A stretch of DNA of 64,000 nucleotides from positions 396,918 to 460,917 of the forward strand of contig JACKOP010000004.1 in NCBI GenBank assembly GCA_024234165.1, given 5' to 3'. The position numbers and the translations under genes were made by a program. The notes under the pieces were generated by a model. The model had not been told where the DNA came from. It saw only the letters and a list, made by a program, of their open reading frames with translations, and made no database searches. Positions 47,397-57,939 of the stretch are shown one piece after another (within the stretch, counting starts at the first letter, position 1; each line of letters begins with the position of its first letter). This DNA comes from Pseudomonadales bacterium (GTDB taxonomy: Bacteria > Pseudomonadota > Gammaproteobacteria > Pseudomonadales > UBA5518).

Positions 47397-48219
47397 CTTC
47401 GCCGTGGATGGGCTTCCACAAACGCATACAGTCCACGGCCGCGCCCTCGCCTCGACGACCAACGAGGCCATCACCGAGGTCGACGGCAAGAAGCACCGGG
47501 TCCGTCGACGCTGTCGAACGTGCGCGCAGCTCATACCGAGCAGAACAAGGTCAGCGCCATGACCGCGCGACCAGTTTCGAGGAGCGACAGGATGATGCAG
47601 AGGGCGGACTACCTTGATTCCGGTGAAGGGACGGTGACGCGCAGTGATGGCATCACCGCATTGACGGATTTCATTGAGCGCTCAGGAACTTAAAACCACG
47701 ACGCTGGCTGAATCGGTTCTCCGCAGCGATTTTCGCCATCAGTAGCATCACAACCGTTAGAATCTGATACGGCAGGAGACGGTTGATGCCTGACCGATCA
47801 CTGACAAGAGCTTCGACAAAAGCTCGGCGGCTGCCCGCAATGACGATTTGAGGCTCCGGCGGAAGGCAAGCTTCGAAACCGAGGAGCTGGGAAGCCGCAA
47901 CGTAACGCCCGAAAAGGAGGCGGACGGTAAAGGGTGAAACTTGTCGGTTTGTAGTCAGCTCCGCCTGTGAGACTGAGGATTTGAACCTTCTGGTGTTTTC
48001 TTTGTATTGCAATAAGTTACAAAGCGCACAGTGTCCAGATCGCGCTCACCCGAACGCCTTTTCTCCTGATTCAAGCCTATTCTAAGCCGTTCTCGCCGCT
48101 CATACCAACGTTGTGCCGATCGGCGTGAGATCGGTGCTGCTTGACGCCGGCTCCGCGAGGTGGCCTTGACGGATGGGCCTGAGGTGCGGATAAACAATTC
48201 CGGTCGCGCGTTTAGACAG
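47397..48219. other. About 800 bp without a recognisable gene
   Basis: Only short, unconvincing frames occur here (for example 47671-48012 minus, 113 codons, no recognised motif). A stretch GGATTTGAACC (47978-47988) resembles a tRNA T-arm complement but has no tRNA around it. The region separates the HTH pair from the broken CBASS genes and probably holds decayed sequence. Confidence 0.4.
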
Positions 48220-48925
48220 TTAGTCCCGGAACTTCTTCAGGAGACGGTAAATTGCCTGCGCAGCGACGTGGAAAAGAAAGCGACCGTTCTCAAATTTCTG
48301 CGAAGCACGTCTCGACGATTGCGGTGAAATCCGTGCGAAGCGACTGTTGGCTATGAGCTTGTGGAGCGCCAGTAGCGCTGGCCGTGCACGCTCTGGCTTT
48401 CCGTCCGTTACCCGCAGGCAATCGTGATGACGATACAACCGTGTTCAAAGAGAAAGATGACCTGAGCGCCGCGAGATCGCCGTCCAGACCGAGCGTATCT
48501 TACGTAGTGACGCAAGATCCCTTCATGGCCGTGCGTTCGTCGAAGGGATGATGGCGTGCTTCGCGAAAGCAGAAACCATAAAACATGAACGCCAGCCGTT
48601 AACGAACGGGCCAGCGTCGGCTCATCGAAGAAGATCGCGATGCTGCTCGACCGGAACAGCCAGACAGAGCGTTCCGTCCGGATTGCGGTGGTCATAGTTG
48701 GTGCCGATACGGCCACCCGTCTCCCCAACGCGCGGCAGCGTGTCGGGAAGTGCTCGGGATCGTCGCTCTATATCGAAGCAGTCCTGATCGTCTCGAGTCC
48801 ATCGGCAGACGCCTTGAAAGGTAACGCGCCGGATAGCACAGTTTCATTTTCACGATCGGTGACGTCGCGAGCCCCTTGTGGACGGCGACAAGCTCAGCAA
48901 CTTGTTTTGCACATCCCTCTGTCAA
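48220..48925 (-). pseudogene. CBASS-associated E2-like protein with SEC-C-like tail, frameshifted
   Basis: Pieces in several frames reconstruct one protein. Near the middle is HRNPDGTLCLAVPVEQHR, with the Cys and surroundings expected of an E2-type conjugating fold. A frame change then gives IFFDEPTLA, then GHEGILRHYV and LGLDGDLAALR, and finally HHDC, GRKARAC with Cys/His spacing like a SEC-C zinc motif. The last frame stops at 48220 (LLKKFRD). TTG at 48925 is a likely start, 11 bp after the CD-NTase stop. In CBASS the E2 activity conjugates the cyclase to a target; systems with E2 but no E1 or JAB partner are known as the short type II form. Several indels make this copy non-functional as read. 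Confidence 0.65.
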
Positions 48926-48936
48926 TCCGCTTCCGG

Positions 48937-50074
48937 TTATGGCGGACTGGTGATGTGAATGCGGGGCGGTGTGTCGACCACGGGCTCCGGCGGCAGCAGA
49001 GTATCCAAGTGTATGCTACCGCTGCTGCCCCCAGAGAGCGCAGCCAAGTTGTTTTTGAGCAGGCGGGGATTTGTCTCACCGAGGATGTGACAAGGTCCTT
49101 ATGGAGGGCATCCACCAGCAAAGAACGCATGCACGTGCGGGTTATCATGCCAGCGGTCGGCGAAGTTCATCCGCTGACAGGGTTTCCGATATACCACGTG
49201 CCGTCTGCGCGACGCTGGATGAGCCCATCGCCGCCACCGTCGGTTCAACGGCCCCGCTCTCGACGAGTGCTGCATGCGGAGCTTGGCGATGAATCCCCGA
49301 CAGAGCTGAGTAGTCGTCCGGCTGTTGCCGGAAAAGATGCGCTGCGAGCGTGGTGACGATAATCGAGATCGGCGCGTAGTCGATGCGGTCATGATCATTG
49401 AGCGCAGGTCACGATGCCGCTTCATGAGCTGAATTGAACGTTGGAGCGGTGCGGACTAACTGGTCCGGAACCTCGTCGATACTGGCATAGACCAGCGATT
49501 CCCGGCGCTGGATGGTTTTGCTGCTGAAGGCAACGCGTTGGAAGGCGGTTGCGTTCTTGCGGTCAACCAGTTCCCAGCCACGGGATTGCTGGCGACCAAG
49601 CGTAGGTGTTGGCTGTCTTATCGGTGATCGCGATCGCGGTGTCCAGAAGCCCCCGTATCAGGGACAGCAGGCAGAACATCCAGATGGAAGCCCACGCCAT
49701 CCTGCTCGGCGTATTCCAGTGTCCGCCAGCACCGGCCTCGAATCAGAAGCTTCCGGTACGTCCGTGCTCCCGGAGACGGTCGACCATCGCCTGACGGCCC
49801 TCGGTGTAGTCGGCCCTTTGGGTCGCCAACTCACAGACGAGGTCAATATCGTAGCTCGCCTCGATCCCGTCACGGATGGGGCGCGTGACGGTTCCAGCCG
49901 AAACGATCCTTGCACGCATATACTGGGCCTGCCGTGGTAATCGGATACTCCCGTCTTCGAGCCAGCGCCCCACGGCCTGATTCTCCACGGCGTCCTGATA
50001 CTTGCTGGGCGGGATGTCAATCTCGCGCGCGATCGTTCGGAGAAACGCAGAATACTTCCGACATCGATAGTCAT
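48937..50074 (-). pseudogene. CD-NTase (CBASS cyclic-nucleotide synthase), frameshifted
   Basis: The start at 50074 reads MTIDVGSILRFSER; another frame gives AREIDIPPSKYQDAVEN and AVGRWLEDGSI; another gives QGSFRLGTVTRPIRDGIEA and YDIDLVCEL. GSFRLGT plus the D-x-D of YDIDL is the nucleotidyltransferase signature of CD-NTases. Further down come AIAITDKTANTYAWS, LMKRHRDLRS, NFADRWHDNPHVHAFF and LLPPEPVVDTPPRI, ending at TAA (48937). An intact enzyme would make a cyclic di- or trinucleotide when phage infection is sensed. At least five frame changes are needed to join the pieces. It overlaps the phospholipase gene upstream (ATGA). Confidence 0.75.
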
Positions 50075-51085
50075 ATGGGCACCCCCTGTTGATGCCTTCT
50101 CCGGCTCCTGATCCAGCACATAAACCGACGAATGCCCCTGCCGGCTGCTGAATATGAAGAACACGGGATCGAGAACCGGTTGCCGATCGCGTGCGAAGGA
50201 ACAGCCCAACCCCTTGAGGTCCTGAAATACACGCGTGCCATCCATCTTGTAGGCGCTAGTGGGGACTGTGTGGTTGATGCGATGTATGGCCGCCCGTTCA
50301 TGCTCGTGGCCGGTGAGCAGCTATGATTCCTCGGGCTGTGCGACTGCCCGTCCATAAACAGCTTGATGACTTTGGAACCGAGTGTTCCGATGCGGCCCCT
50401 TCCGGATTGTGTAAGTCTCTTCCGAGCAGCCGAGACTAAGGACGGGAGGGATTCGCCCGCCAGCCCAGCATCGTGATCGCCTCGACAACAGCCAAGGCTG
50501 TGGGTTATTCGCCACGTGCCGCCGTCCGTCAGCCCAACAGCGTGTTGCGTGACGTGCTGCCGAAAAGTAAGTCGGCGCCGCTGCTGTCCAACGCCGCATC
50601 GACAGCGAAGATCTGTGTCGTTGTGAAGGCGCGATGATGTGCGGTCTTGTAGATGTAGACAGACCGCGCCACTGGATTCCATGCAGGGATAAGGAGGCTG
50701 TGGCCGCATCGCCGATCCGCTTGTCGCCGAGTGTTTCTCCGTGGCGGTGCGCAGTGGCCCGGAATCGTGGGGTTTGTTCATGACGAGCTGACGACCGGCC
50801 GCAACTGTCCATAATGAAATCTGTGACCCGTCCGCGCCCCGGTCGAAAACTCCGACCCCGCTTTTCGTAGAGATCGAAGGTCCGAGGCGCGCAGCCCCAT
50901 TGCTAGGCCAATGGCGATGATGCTGCCCGTGGAAGTGCTGCCCTATCAGGTCGGTACGACCCACCTGGCTGGCTACTTGCGGTGCTGTTCGCGACCAGCC
51001 AGAAAGGCGGTTGGAAACGTACCGAGGATTCCGCCCTGTCTATGCACAGGATGCAGCGTTCGGGCAGCGCTGTTTCTGTCCTCAT
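50071..51085 (-). pseudogene. Patatin-like phospholipase (CapV-type CBASS effector), frameshifted
   Basis: From the ATG at 51085 the product opens MRTETALPERCILCID. A frame change then gives GILGTFPTAFLA, the patatin oxyanion-hole region, followed by STGSIIAIGLAMGLRASDLR (from the GxSxG elbow onward), APTYFSAARH, DGGTW (the catalytic Asp in the D-G-G motif), VLSLGCSEETYTI and KVIKLFMDGQS. The last part includes LKGLGCSFARDRQPVLDPVF. The stop at 50071 overlaps the CD-NTase start. CapV enzymes degrade membrane phospholipids once the cyclic nucleotide binds. Multiple single-base indels break the frame. Confidence 0.7.
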
Positions 51086-51292
51086 CAGTCATACTTCGGC
51101 AGCCTTTCAGCCTCCTGCCTGACACTCAGAGCCCGCCTACGACGGCAGATTCCGAATTGCGTTTTTAAAGAGCGCCGGTCATCGCGGTGTATGCCTGCGC
51201 AGACGACGGGACACTAAATGGCGGTAGGACACTGAATTCGCTATATTCCTCGATATATACTGTCTGTTGTCCAGTTCAGACAACACGGTATA

Positions 51293-51703
51293 GGCAGTTT
51301 GAAACCCCGTCAAGAGGACACTGATGTCATTCGGTATGCCTTGGAAGAGATTCCGGAAGAGCGCGATCTGATACCTGCGGAGCTGGGCAAGCTCTGTCAG
51401 ATCGCACACGCCTATTCACCGTCTGGAAAAGGACGAAAAGACGGCTCCGTCCGACCAGGTCATTGATTCGTTTGTCCGGAACTTGAAGCTCACACCCCGG
51501 CGCGCACGCCTTCTCAGGCTGCTTGTCGGCAAATCGATGAACGAACAACTCATTGATGTCTTCATTGAAGACGAGGAGCGTCCGCTCGACCTTCTTGAGC
51601 CGTCTTATCAGATGAGTTTTCGGGGAAAGCGTCCGGAGTCGAAGACGACTGGCGCAGACACATCGACCGTCTAGCCGCGCTCTTCGACGACGAAGAGGTC
51701 TGA
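51293..51703 (+). pseudogene. Frameshifted small gene upstream of the ImmA/IrrE protease
   Basis: Three frames join into one protein of about 130 residues: ALEEIPEERDLIPAELGKLC, then RLEKDEKTAPSDQVIDSFVR, RARLLRLLVGKSMNEQLIDV and YQMSFRGKRPES, then EDDWRRHIDRLAALFDDEEV, which stops directly before the ATG of the next gene. I do not recognise a family. ImmA/IrrE proteases are usually paired with an XRE-type repressor, but no clear HTH is visible. At least two indels are present. Confidence 0.45.
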
Positions 51704-52596
51704 ATGAGCGATTTTCAACGCCTGGAATTCCAGGCCATCATGAAAGCCCGGAAGCTCATTCGGGACATTGGCGTTTCATCCGTACCAATCGATCTCGAGC
51801 CCTTCGCCATTGCTGCGAACGCCAGGATCAAGACCGTCCATGATCTGAACGATGATGAATCTGGCCAAGCAACTCAGCTCAAAGGCAAACATGTCATCAT
51901 CGTCAACGGTAATCACCGGGAGGAACGCCAGCGGTTCACCGCCTCCATGAAATCGCGCATATCGTTCTCGAACTGCCCTCACGACATCATGGATCAAAGC
52001 TGCGGACAGACACCCTGCTGCGTTACGGTCGCCGTCCTCCGGAGGAAATGTTGTGCGACGTGTTCGCAGCGGAGTGTCTACTGCCGTACGAGCTTTTCAG
52101 CAAAGATATCAGCGACATAGATATTTCCATGGCTGCCGTGAAGAATTTGGCGGAAAAATACAAGGCGTCACTGACGACGACAGGGTCGCGCTTCGCTGTC
52201 AACGCGAACGAACCTTGCGCGTTCGTGTTGAGTGAGGCCGGACAAGTCCGCTACGTTTCCCGTTCAAAGTATCTGAACGAGATAAAGGGCTGGATCGACT
52301 TCAATATTCCGCTTCCGAAGGGAAGCGTCGCGCATCGGCTCACTCAGAACCCATCCAAGACCGAGGACTATGACGAACTTGCATCGGATGTGTGGTTCAA
52401 CGGCGGAATCCGCAATCGTCCAATTGTGGCCGAAGAAGCGATCCTCTTACGGGAGTGGGACCAGTGCCTCTCGCTCATCTGGTTCGATCAAAGCCTCGAA
52501 CCGCCGCATCAGCTTCACCATGATGACGAAGACGAACCTCTCTTGGAAGAACTGGATGGCAATCTGCCATGGCCCTCCAAAAGGCGTCGAAAATAG
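51704..52596 (+). pseudogene. ImmA/IrrE-family metallopeptidase, frameshifted
   Basis: The first frame reads MSDFQRLEFQAIMKARKLIR, DIGVSSVPIDLEPFAIAANA and QLKGKHVIIVNGNHREERQR, FTA. A single-base loss near 51945 moves the essential zinc site into another frame, where HEIAHIVLELPSRHHG continues to EEMLCDVFAAECLLPYELF and the rest of the family core (52596 stop). Joined, it is a typical ImmA/IrrE protease of about 296 residues that would cleave a partner repressor under stress. As read, the frame is broken right before the catalytic HEIAH. A sequencing error is possible. Confidence 0.75.
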
Positions 52597-52764
52597 AAAT
52601 GCCGCTCTATGGTGCGACTCGCGCACATCTGCGGATGTGACCGTATTGCTCATATCGTAGAGGCCTGACTTTTAGACCAACCTCCGCGAGTTCCGGAGCA
52701 GCTCACCATGCGAACGGTGAGAGAGTCTGGCGAAAGTGTCACGCTCAATACTGTAGAAGTGCAC

Positions 52765-55700
52765 TCAGGCTGCGCGCCCGACCAGGTCCATCAACTTGCC
52801 GTAGTCCGTCACCACATCGTACTTCACACGATCCTTGGCGATTCGCTTGCTTATCTCATCGAAGAACTTTCGGGCGCATTCAATCTTCGTCTTCTCGATC
52901 TCACGCAGCTTCATAGAGGACATCGTGCCCTTGGTCTCGGCGACGAAGTAGATGTGCCGCACGCTGCCGGCTTTGAAGGAGATTGCCCAATCGGGGTTGT
53001 AGTCTCCAACCGGAGTTGGGATCAGGAAGCCCCGCGGAAGCTTGGCGTAGACAACCACCTCGCTACTTGTATCCAGCTCCTTCACGAAGTCTCTTTCGAT
53101 ATCGGAATCCGTGATCGCGTAGTCATAGACGTGATTCTTGAGCTTCGCCGTGGCTCGAGAGAAATCCTGTCCAGTCTGGTTCGCGGTGAAGATATCAACG
53201 TCATACCGCTCATCGACTTCGTCATACGCAAGACGTTCGATCACCATGACAGCTTTCTGTTCGGCGATGATGCGCGATGCTTCTGATATGAAGTGTTCGG
53301 GATTTTTCGTGAACTGCTCAAAAACCGCGGCGGCGACCTGGCTCAAGATGGTCGCCGCCGTGTCTCGGGTCAGTTGCGCGTTCTCGGCCACCTTACCAAC
53401 GAGGTCGTACTTAACCAGGGAGTGGATCGAGTCCCCGTGCTCTGTCGTCGTTTCTTGGATCATAAATCCATCGCCTCTGCGAAGCTGGTCATCAGTCAAG
53501 CCGGTGTTTTGCACGCCAACCTGAACTGTGTACTGCAGCGGCGTGACACGCAGCCCCTTGTCCAGCGCACTGACACACTTGCGGATCAGTTCCGCTGAGT
53601 CGAACTCCACCCGATAGACCGCCTTGCGATTGATCCGCCCCCAGAGCTCCTGGAATTCCTTCTTCGCGAAGTTGGCATTGAGGGGATTGGTCTTAGGCTT
53701 GCGCCCGTCGTCGACCTTGGGCAGTTGCGCGTCGCTGAAGACACTGTCGATAAGCTGGAACACCTGCTCCGCGTGAGGCTTCAAGTCTTCGGGCAAGTCG
53801 GCCAGTTTCCCCTTGGCCTTGGCCTCGTGGTAGACGTCCGCGATCTGATCCGCATCGTCGGTGTAATCATTCTTCACCAGGTAGCGGTAGATTTGCTTGG
53901 CCATGGCGGCAGTCACCTCCACTGGGCCCTGGTCGGTCGTGAGTGTCTTGCCCGTGAAATACTCTTCGGTTGCCTGCCGAGGACGCGACGAGAGGGTCTC
54001 CGCGATCTCCTTCTGCAGCCCGGCCACGAAGTCCTTGTAGCTCTCGCTCGCCACTACGGTCAGGACGTTGATGTCGTGCACCACCGCCGGGTGGTCCATC
54101 CTGTCCCCGTGCTGGTCGACGCTCAGCCGCAGGCCGCGACCCACTTCCTGGCGTCGGGAAATGGTGTTATCGCTGTGCTTCAACATGCACATGACGAAGA
54201 CGTTCGGGTTGTCCCACCCCTCGCGCAGGGCCGAATGGGAGAAGATGAAACGGGTGGGTTCGGCGAAGGAAAGGAGGCGTTCCTTATCCTTGAGGATCAG
54301 ATCGTAGGCATCTACGTCGTCGGAATCGACCGAGCGGGCGCCAACGGCCGGATCCTTGAGGCGGTTCGTCTTCTTGTCGATCGAGAAATAGCCGTTGTGT
54401 GTCTTGGCCGGGTCGATCTCCGCGAGATACTTCCGGTACGCTTCATTATCAATCGCGAGCTCCGAGAGGTATTCGGCCTTTAGCATTTCGTACTCTTCCT
54501 CGAAGACACGAGCGTACTCGCCTTTCTCGTCGGCTTGATCGTAGTCCCGGTACTTCACCACCTCGTCGATGAAGAAGAGCGACAGGACCTTGATGCCCTG
54601 TGCGAACAGCTGCTTTTCCTTGTCCAGATGCGCCTTGATTGTCTCGCGGATCTGGATGCGGCGAATATCGCGCTCAGAAACATCGCCAGTCGCCTCGCCA
54701 GCTTTAAGCACTTCGCCATTCGTGAACTCGACCGTGTCATTCACGGCGTCGATCTGGCTAATCGTGAAGCCACGGTACTGGTCAAGATCGCCCGACTCCA
54801 CGAAGAGGTCGTCACGGAACTCAAGCCGCCGAAGTTGTCGCTTGATCTCGCCCGACTTCAGCTTCACCTCCATCTCGATCCGGGCCACGGGAGCCCTCTT
54901 TGAGATGTCGATGCCTTCGAGGTAGAGATAGGCATTGGTGCCGGCCAGCCCGCGGGTCTGGATGCCCCGTACGGAGATCTTCTTGACCAACTTCTGGTTG
55001 TAGGCGTCCAGTGCGTCCAACCGATGAACGCGGTTGTGCTGAGTCCGGTGCGTCGCCGAGTAGCGCAGAATGAACAGGGGCTTGAACTTGGGTAGCGCCT
55101 CCATGGTCGCCGCGCCTTCCATCTTCTGCGGCTCGTCCAGGATGAGGATTGGCCGGTTCGAGGCGATCACGTCGATGGGCTTACGCGACTGAAAGTCGTC
55201 CAGCTCCTCGTAGATGCGTCGGTTGTCGGCCCCGCGCGCGTTGAACGCCTGGATGTTGATCACCATCACGTTTATACCGGCGTCCGAGGAGAAGCTCTCC
55301 AGCTCGTGCAGGCGCTTGGAGTTGTAGATGAAGAACCGGGCCTTCTTGCCGTAGCTTTCGGTGAAGTGGTCTGCTGTGATCTGAAGCGACTTGTAGACAC
55401 CTTCACGGATCGCGATCGACGGCACCATAATGATGAACTTCGACCAGCCATACCGCTTGTTCATCTCGAAGATGGTCTTGATGTAGCAGTAGGTTTTTCC
55501 GGTGCCGGTCTCCATCTCCACGTCAAGGTGAACGCGGGTCGCAGCAAGTGCGTCGCGCGTGTAGGTCGCAGTGACAGGCACGCGTTCACCACGGTTATTG
55601 AAGGTCGTGAAGTCCATCAGCGACTGCGAGCTAGGCAGGTTCTGCCGCAGTTGGACCTTCTGGACGTTCTCCAGGATCTGTACGTCGGTCAGCGCGAGGT

Positions 55701-55860
55701 CGGAGTTCTTGAAGCCTTCCTCAAATGCGCTCGCCTGCGCTTTGCGGCCTGGATCGATACGGTAGGTTAGGCCAGAGGTCATAGGCTGGCCGGCAAAGCA
55801 GTCCACAACGTCGTTAACGGCATTGGTCTGATAGGGCTGGACCTTGAACTTAAGCTTCAT
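52765..55860 (-). CDS. res: Type III restriction enzyme, Res subunit
   Basis: This 1031-residue helicase-nuclease has Walker A METGTGKT (116-123), the DEAD-like box LILDEPQKMEG, the SATHR motif, SF2 domain 2 (FSHSALREGWDNPNVFVMCM, RRQEVGRGLRLSVD), and a C-terminal PD-(D/E)xK nuclease with PD at 956-957 and ETK at 975-977. It is intact, unlike its partners. Res of type III systems needs Mod for DNA recognition and cleavage; with Mod broken, this one is likely to be inert. It starts 9 bp after the mod remnant's stop, as expected for a mod-res operon. Confidence 0.93.
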   Translation of the reverse strand: MKLKFKVQPYQTNAVNDVVDCFAGQPMTSGLTYRIDPGRKAQASAFEEGFKNSDLALTDVQILENVQKVQLRQNLPSSQSLMDFTTFNNRGERVPVTATYTRDALAATRVHLDVEMETGTGKTYCYIKTIFEMNKRYGWSKFIIMVPSIAIREGVYKSLQITADHFTESYGKKARFFIYNSKRLHELESFSSDAGINVMVINIQAFNARGADNRRIYEELDDFQSRKPIDVIASNRPILILDEPQKMEGAATMEALPKFKPLFILRYSATHRTQHNRVHRLDALDAYNQKLVKKISVRGIQTRGLAGTNAYLYLEGIDISKRAPVARIEMEVKLKSGEIKRQLRRLEFRDDLFVESGDLDQYRGFTISQIDAVNDTVEFTNGEVLKAGEATGDVSERDIRRIQIRETIKAHLDKEKQLFAQGIKVLSLFFIDEVVKYRDYDQADEKGEYARVFEEEYEMLKAEYLSELAIDNEAYRKYLAEIDPAKTHNGYFSIDKKTNRLKDPAVGARSVDSDDVDAYDLILKDKERLLSFAEPTRFIFSHSALREGWDNPNVFVMCMLKHSDNTISRRQEVGRGLRLSVDQHGDRMDHPAVVHDINVLTVVASESYKDFVAGLQKEIAETLSSRPRQATEEYFTGKTLTTDQGPVEVTAAMAKQIYRYLVKNDYTDDADQIADVYHEAKAKGKLADLPEDLKPHAEQVFQLIDSVFSDAQLPKVDDGRKPKTNPLNANFAKKEFQELWGRINRKAVYRVEFDSAELIRKCVSALDKGLRVTPLQYTVQVGVQNTGLTDDQLRRGDGFMIQETTTEHGDSIHSLVKYDLVGKVAENAQLTRDTAATILSQVAAAVFEQFTKNPEHFISEASRIIAEQKAVMVIERLAYDEVDERYDVDIFTANQTGQDFSRATAKLKNHVYDYAITDSDIERDFVKELDTSSEVVVYAKLPRGFLIPTPVGDYNPDWAISFKAGSVRHIYFVAETKGTMSSMKLREIEKTKIECARKFFDEISKRIAKDRVKYDVVTDYGKLMDLVGRAA

Positions 55861-55868
55861 GGCCGGCC

Positions 55869-57898
55869 TCAGATCGACTTAACGTCGGTGCTGGGTGAAA
55901 GCTGGCGGAAGATCTGTTCAACATTGATCTTGACCGCGTCCGAGACGAAGCCGTTGTCGCGAAAGACGGCGCGCAGGGGCTCGCGACCCGCCAGATCCTT
56001 CTGGCTAAGATCCTCGGTGATGCCGCTGCGTCGAAGCAGGCGACAAGGGCGTTGTCGTCGACGAAGAAGACGGTCTTGCCCTGCACCGTCTCGCGGCAGA
56101 TGGGCAGCGTCAGGTCCACCCCCCAGTCGACCAGCACCTGGAACAGCAAGTCCTCGGCCGTGCGGCCTCCTTACGTTGTCGACCATGTCGAGCAGATCGA
56201 CCGTCAGCTGTCCGGCGGTAGTAGACGTCCTTCATGTTCGAGGTGTCCACCTTGAGCACCCGAACTGACATCGGTTCCAACCCGGATCGCGTAAGTTTCA
56301 GCAATGACGGCGGCCCAGCCGCTCCTCTACCGTTCTTTGCGACCTCGGAAAGAACCAACGGCCGCCCGTTTTCCTTCATGAGCTTGATCGCTGCCTGCAC
56401 CGTCTTCTTTTGCAGTTCCTGCCGTCGAAGCCTCCGCCTCCCAAACTCGGGAGTTGGACCATGACAAAATGGTGATTGTCAAATAGGTGGTATCTTGCGC
56501 GGAAGACAGCCGGCAGTACTGGCTGACCCAAAGAAGTCCATCACGAGGGCGGAACGGTCATTCGGAAATACATACTGGATGAGCTTCGCCAGCTCATCAT
56601 GGTCCTTCGGGTCGTGAAGACCTTCGCCCCCATTAGTCGCGCAGATACTTCACGGAAACCTGAGACTGCTTAGAAGTACGGATCTCGACCTGCGTCCGAA
56701 ATCCGTTTCATTATCACCGTCGTCGTCGATGTCGTTTGAGTCAGACCTGATTGCTATCGGCTTCCTCGGGGATCGGCTGAATATGGGCCCTGAACGGCGG
56801 TTGCATGGTCCTCGCGGAATTCGACCAGACCAAGTTGATCTGCCTCTGCATTCTTGGGTTTGAACATATCAACCCGCCCCGGGAACCGCAGGAAGACCGG
56901 TATCAGGATGGATCATCGTATCGCGGCCGTCGCCGCCGGGCCAAGAAATGTCGCGGTCTCGCCATGGGCCATTCTGGTCGACGCGCTTCATCGCGCCCAC
57001 TTCTTTGGGACGTTCTTCGGCAAGTCGGAATACCATTGAAAGGTCGGCTCGATGGCCTTGAAATCATCGCCATGGATCCCCCTCAACCTGACGAATTCTG
57101 CCCAGATATCGCGTGCACCAGGCTTCTCCTCCCGCCAGATTTCCTGCTTTTCCCGCAACCGCGTGAGGTTTTTCGCAAAGACCAGCATGTATTCATGACC
57201 TACCGAAAAGAATTTCGTCGTTCTTTCGGCTTTCTCCCAAACCAGTTGCGCAATGAAATTCGTTTCACCGAACACCTGATCCATGAGCTTGCGGAGCGCA
57301 GCCTGTCATAGTCGTCGATGCTGACAAGGATGACCCCTTCATCCTTCAATAGCCGCTTGGCGACGGTCAGCCGCGCATACATCATCGACATCCAGTCTGG
57401 AGTGGTATCGCCTGCGTGTCCGGGTTGTTACCAGACGACCGCCTCGCGGATCTTTCGCCGGATTCAATTTCGTACTGCTCTTTTCTACAGTAAAGTTGTC
57501 TCGGTATAAGTCCTTCCCAGTATTGGTACGGAGGGTCGATATAAATCACCCGGACTTGCCCGGAGATAGGTTTCGTGCAACTTCAGCGTTTCAGTTTGTC
57601 GCCTTCAATGAACAGGTTCTTGGTGGAACCGAAGTCTACGCTCTCTCTCGTGCGGGCGCATGTGCTCGATATCGGTGCGGTCGCCAACGCTCGCGCTTGC
57701 CCGGCCAGTCGAGCCGATACCGCTCCTGTGGCCCTTCTACGGTGTGGTCACTCAACCCTGACGCAGCTGGTCGAAGTCCACCGCCAGACGCACTGCCCTG
57801 TCGCCTCATCCCGTGCTCTCCGTCACGCAGCCGGGGAAAACTTCGCGGATCTTCGATGTTGTCCGTGCTCAGGTCGGCGTGATCTTCAGTTTGTCCAT
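55869..57898 (-). pseudogene. mod: Type III DNA methyltransferase, Mod subunit, heavily frameshifted
   Basis: Fragments in all three minus frames assemble into Mod. The start at 57898 reads MDKLK, and IREVFPGCVTE, VEGPQERYRLDWPGKRE, GSTKNLFIEGDKL and VRVIYIDPPY (catalytic DPPY motif) follow. Then come MSMMYARLTVAKRLLKDEGV, ILVSIDD, MDQVFGETNFIAQLVWEKAE and FFSVGHEYMLVFAKNL. Further on are VRVLKVDTSNMKDVYY, LLFQVLVDWGVDLTLPI, GKTVFFVDDNALVACFD and REPLRAVFRDNGFVSDAVKI, with stop at 55869. I count roughly eight frame changes. An intact Mod methylates one strand of an asymmetric site and guides Res. Confidence 0.85.
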
Positions 57899-57939
57899 GC
57901 TCTTCCTCAATAATCTGTATCGGCGGCGCGGGGCTTCCT

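Noticed and set aside
47978..47988. GGATTTGAACC, like the complement of a tRNA T-arm
   Set aside because: No acceptor stem, D-arm or anticodon arm can be folded around it.
47671..48012. 113-codon minus-strand frame after the E2-like remnant
   Set aside because: No recognised motif, no good start signal, and it lies in decayed sequence.
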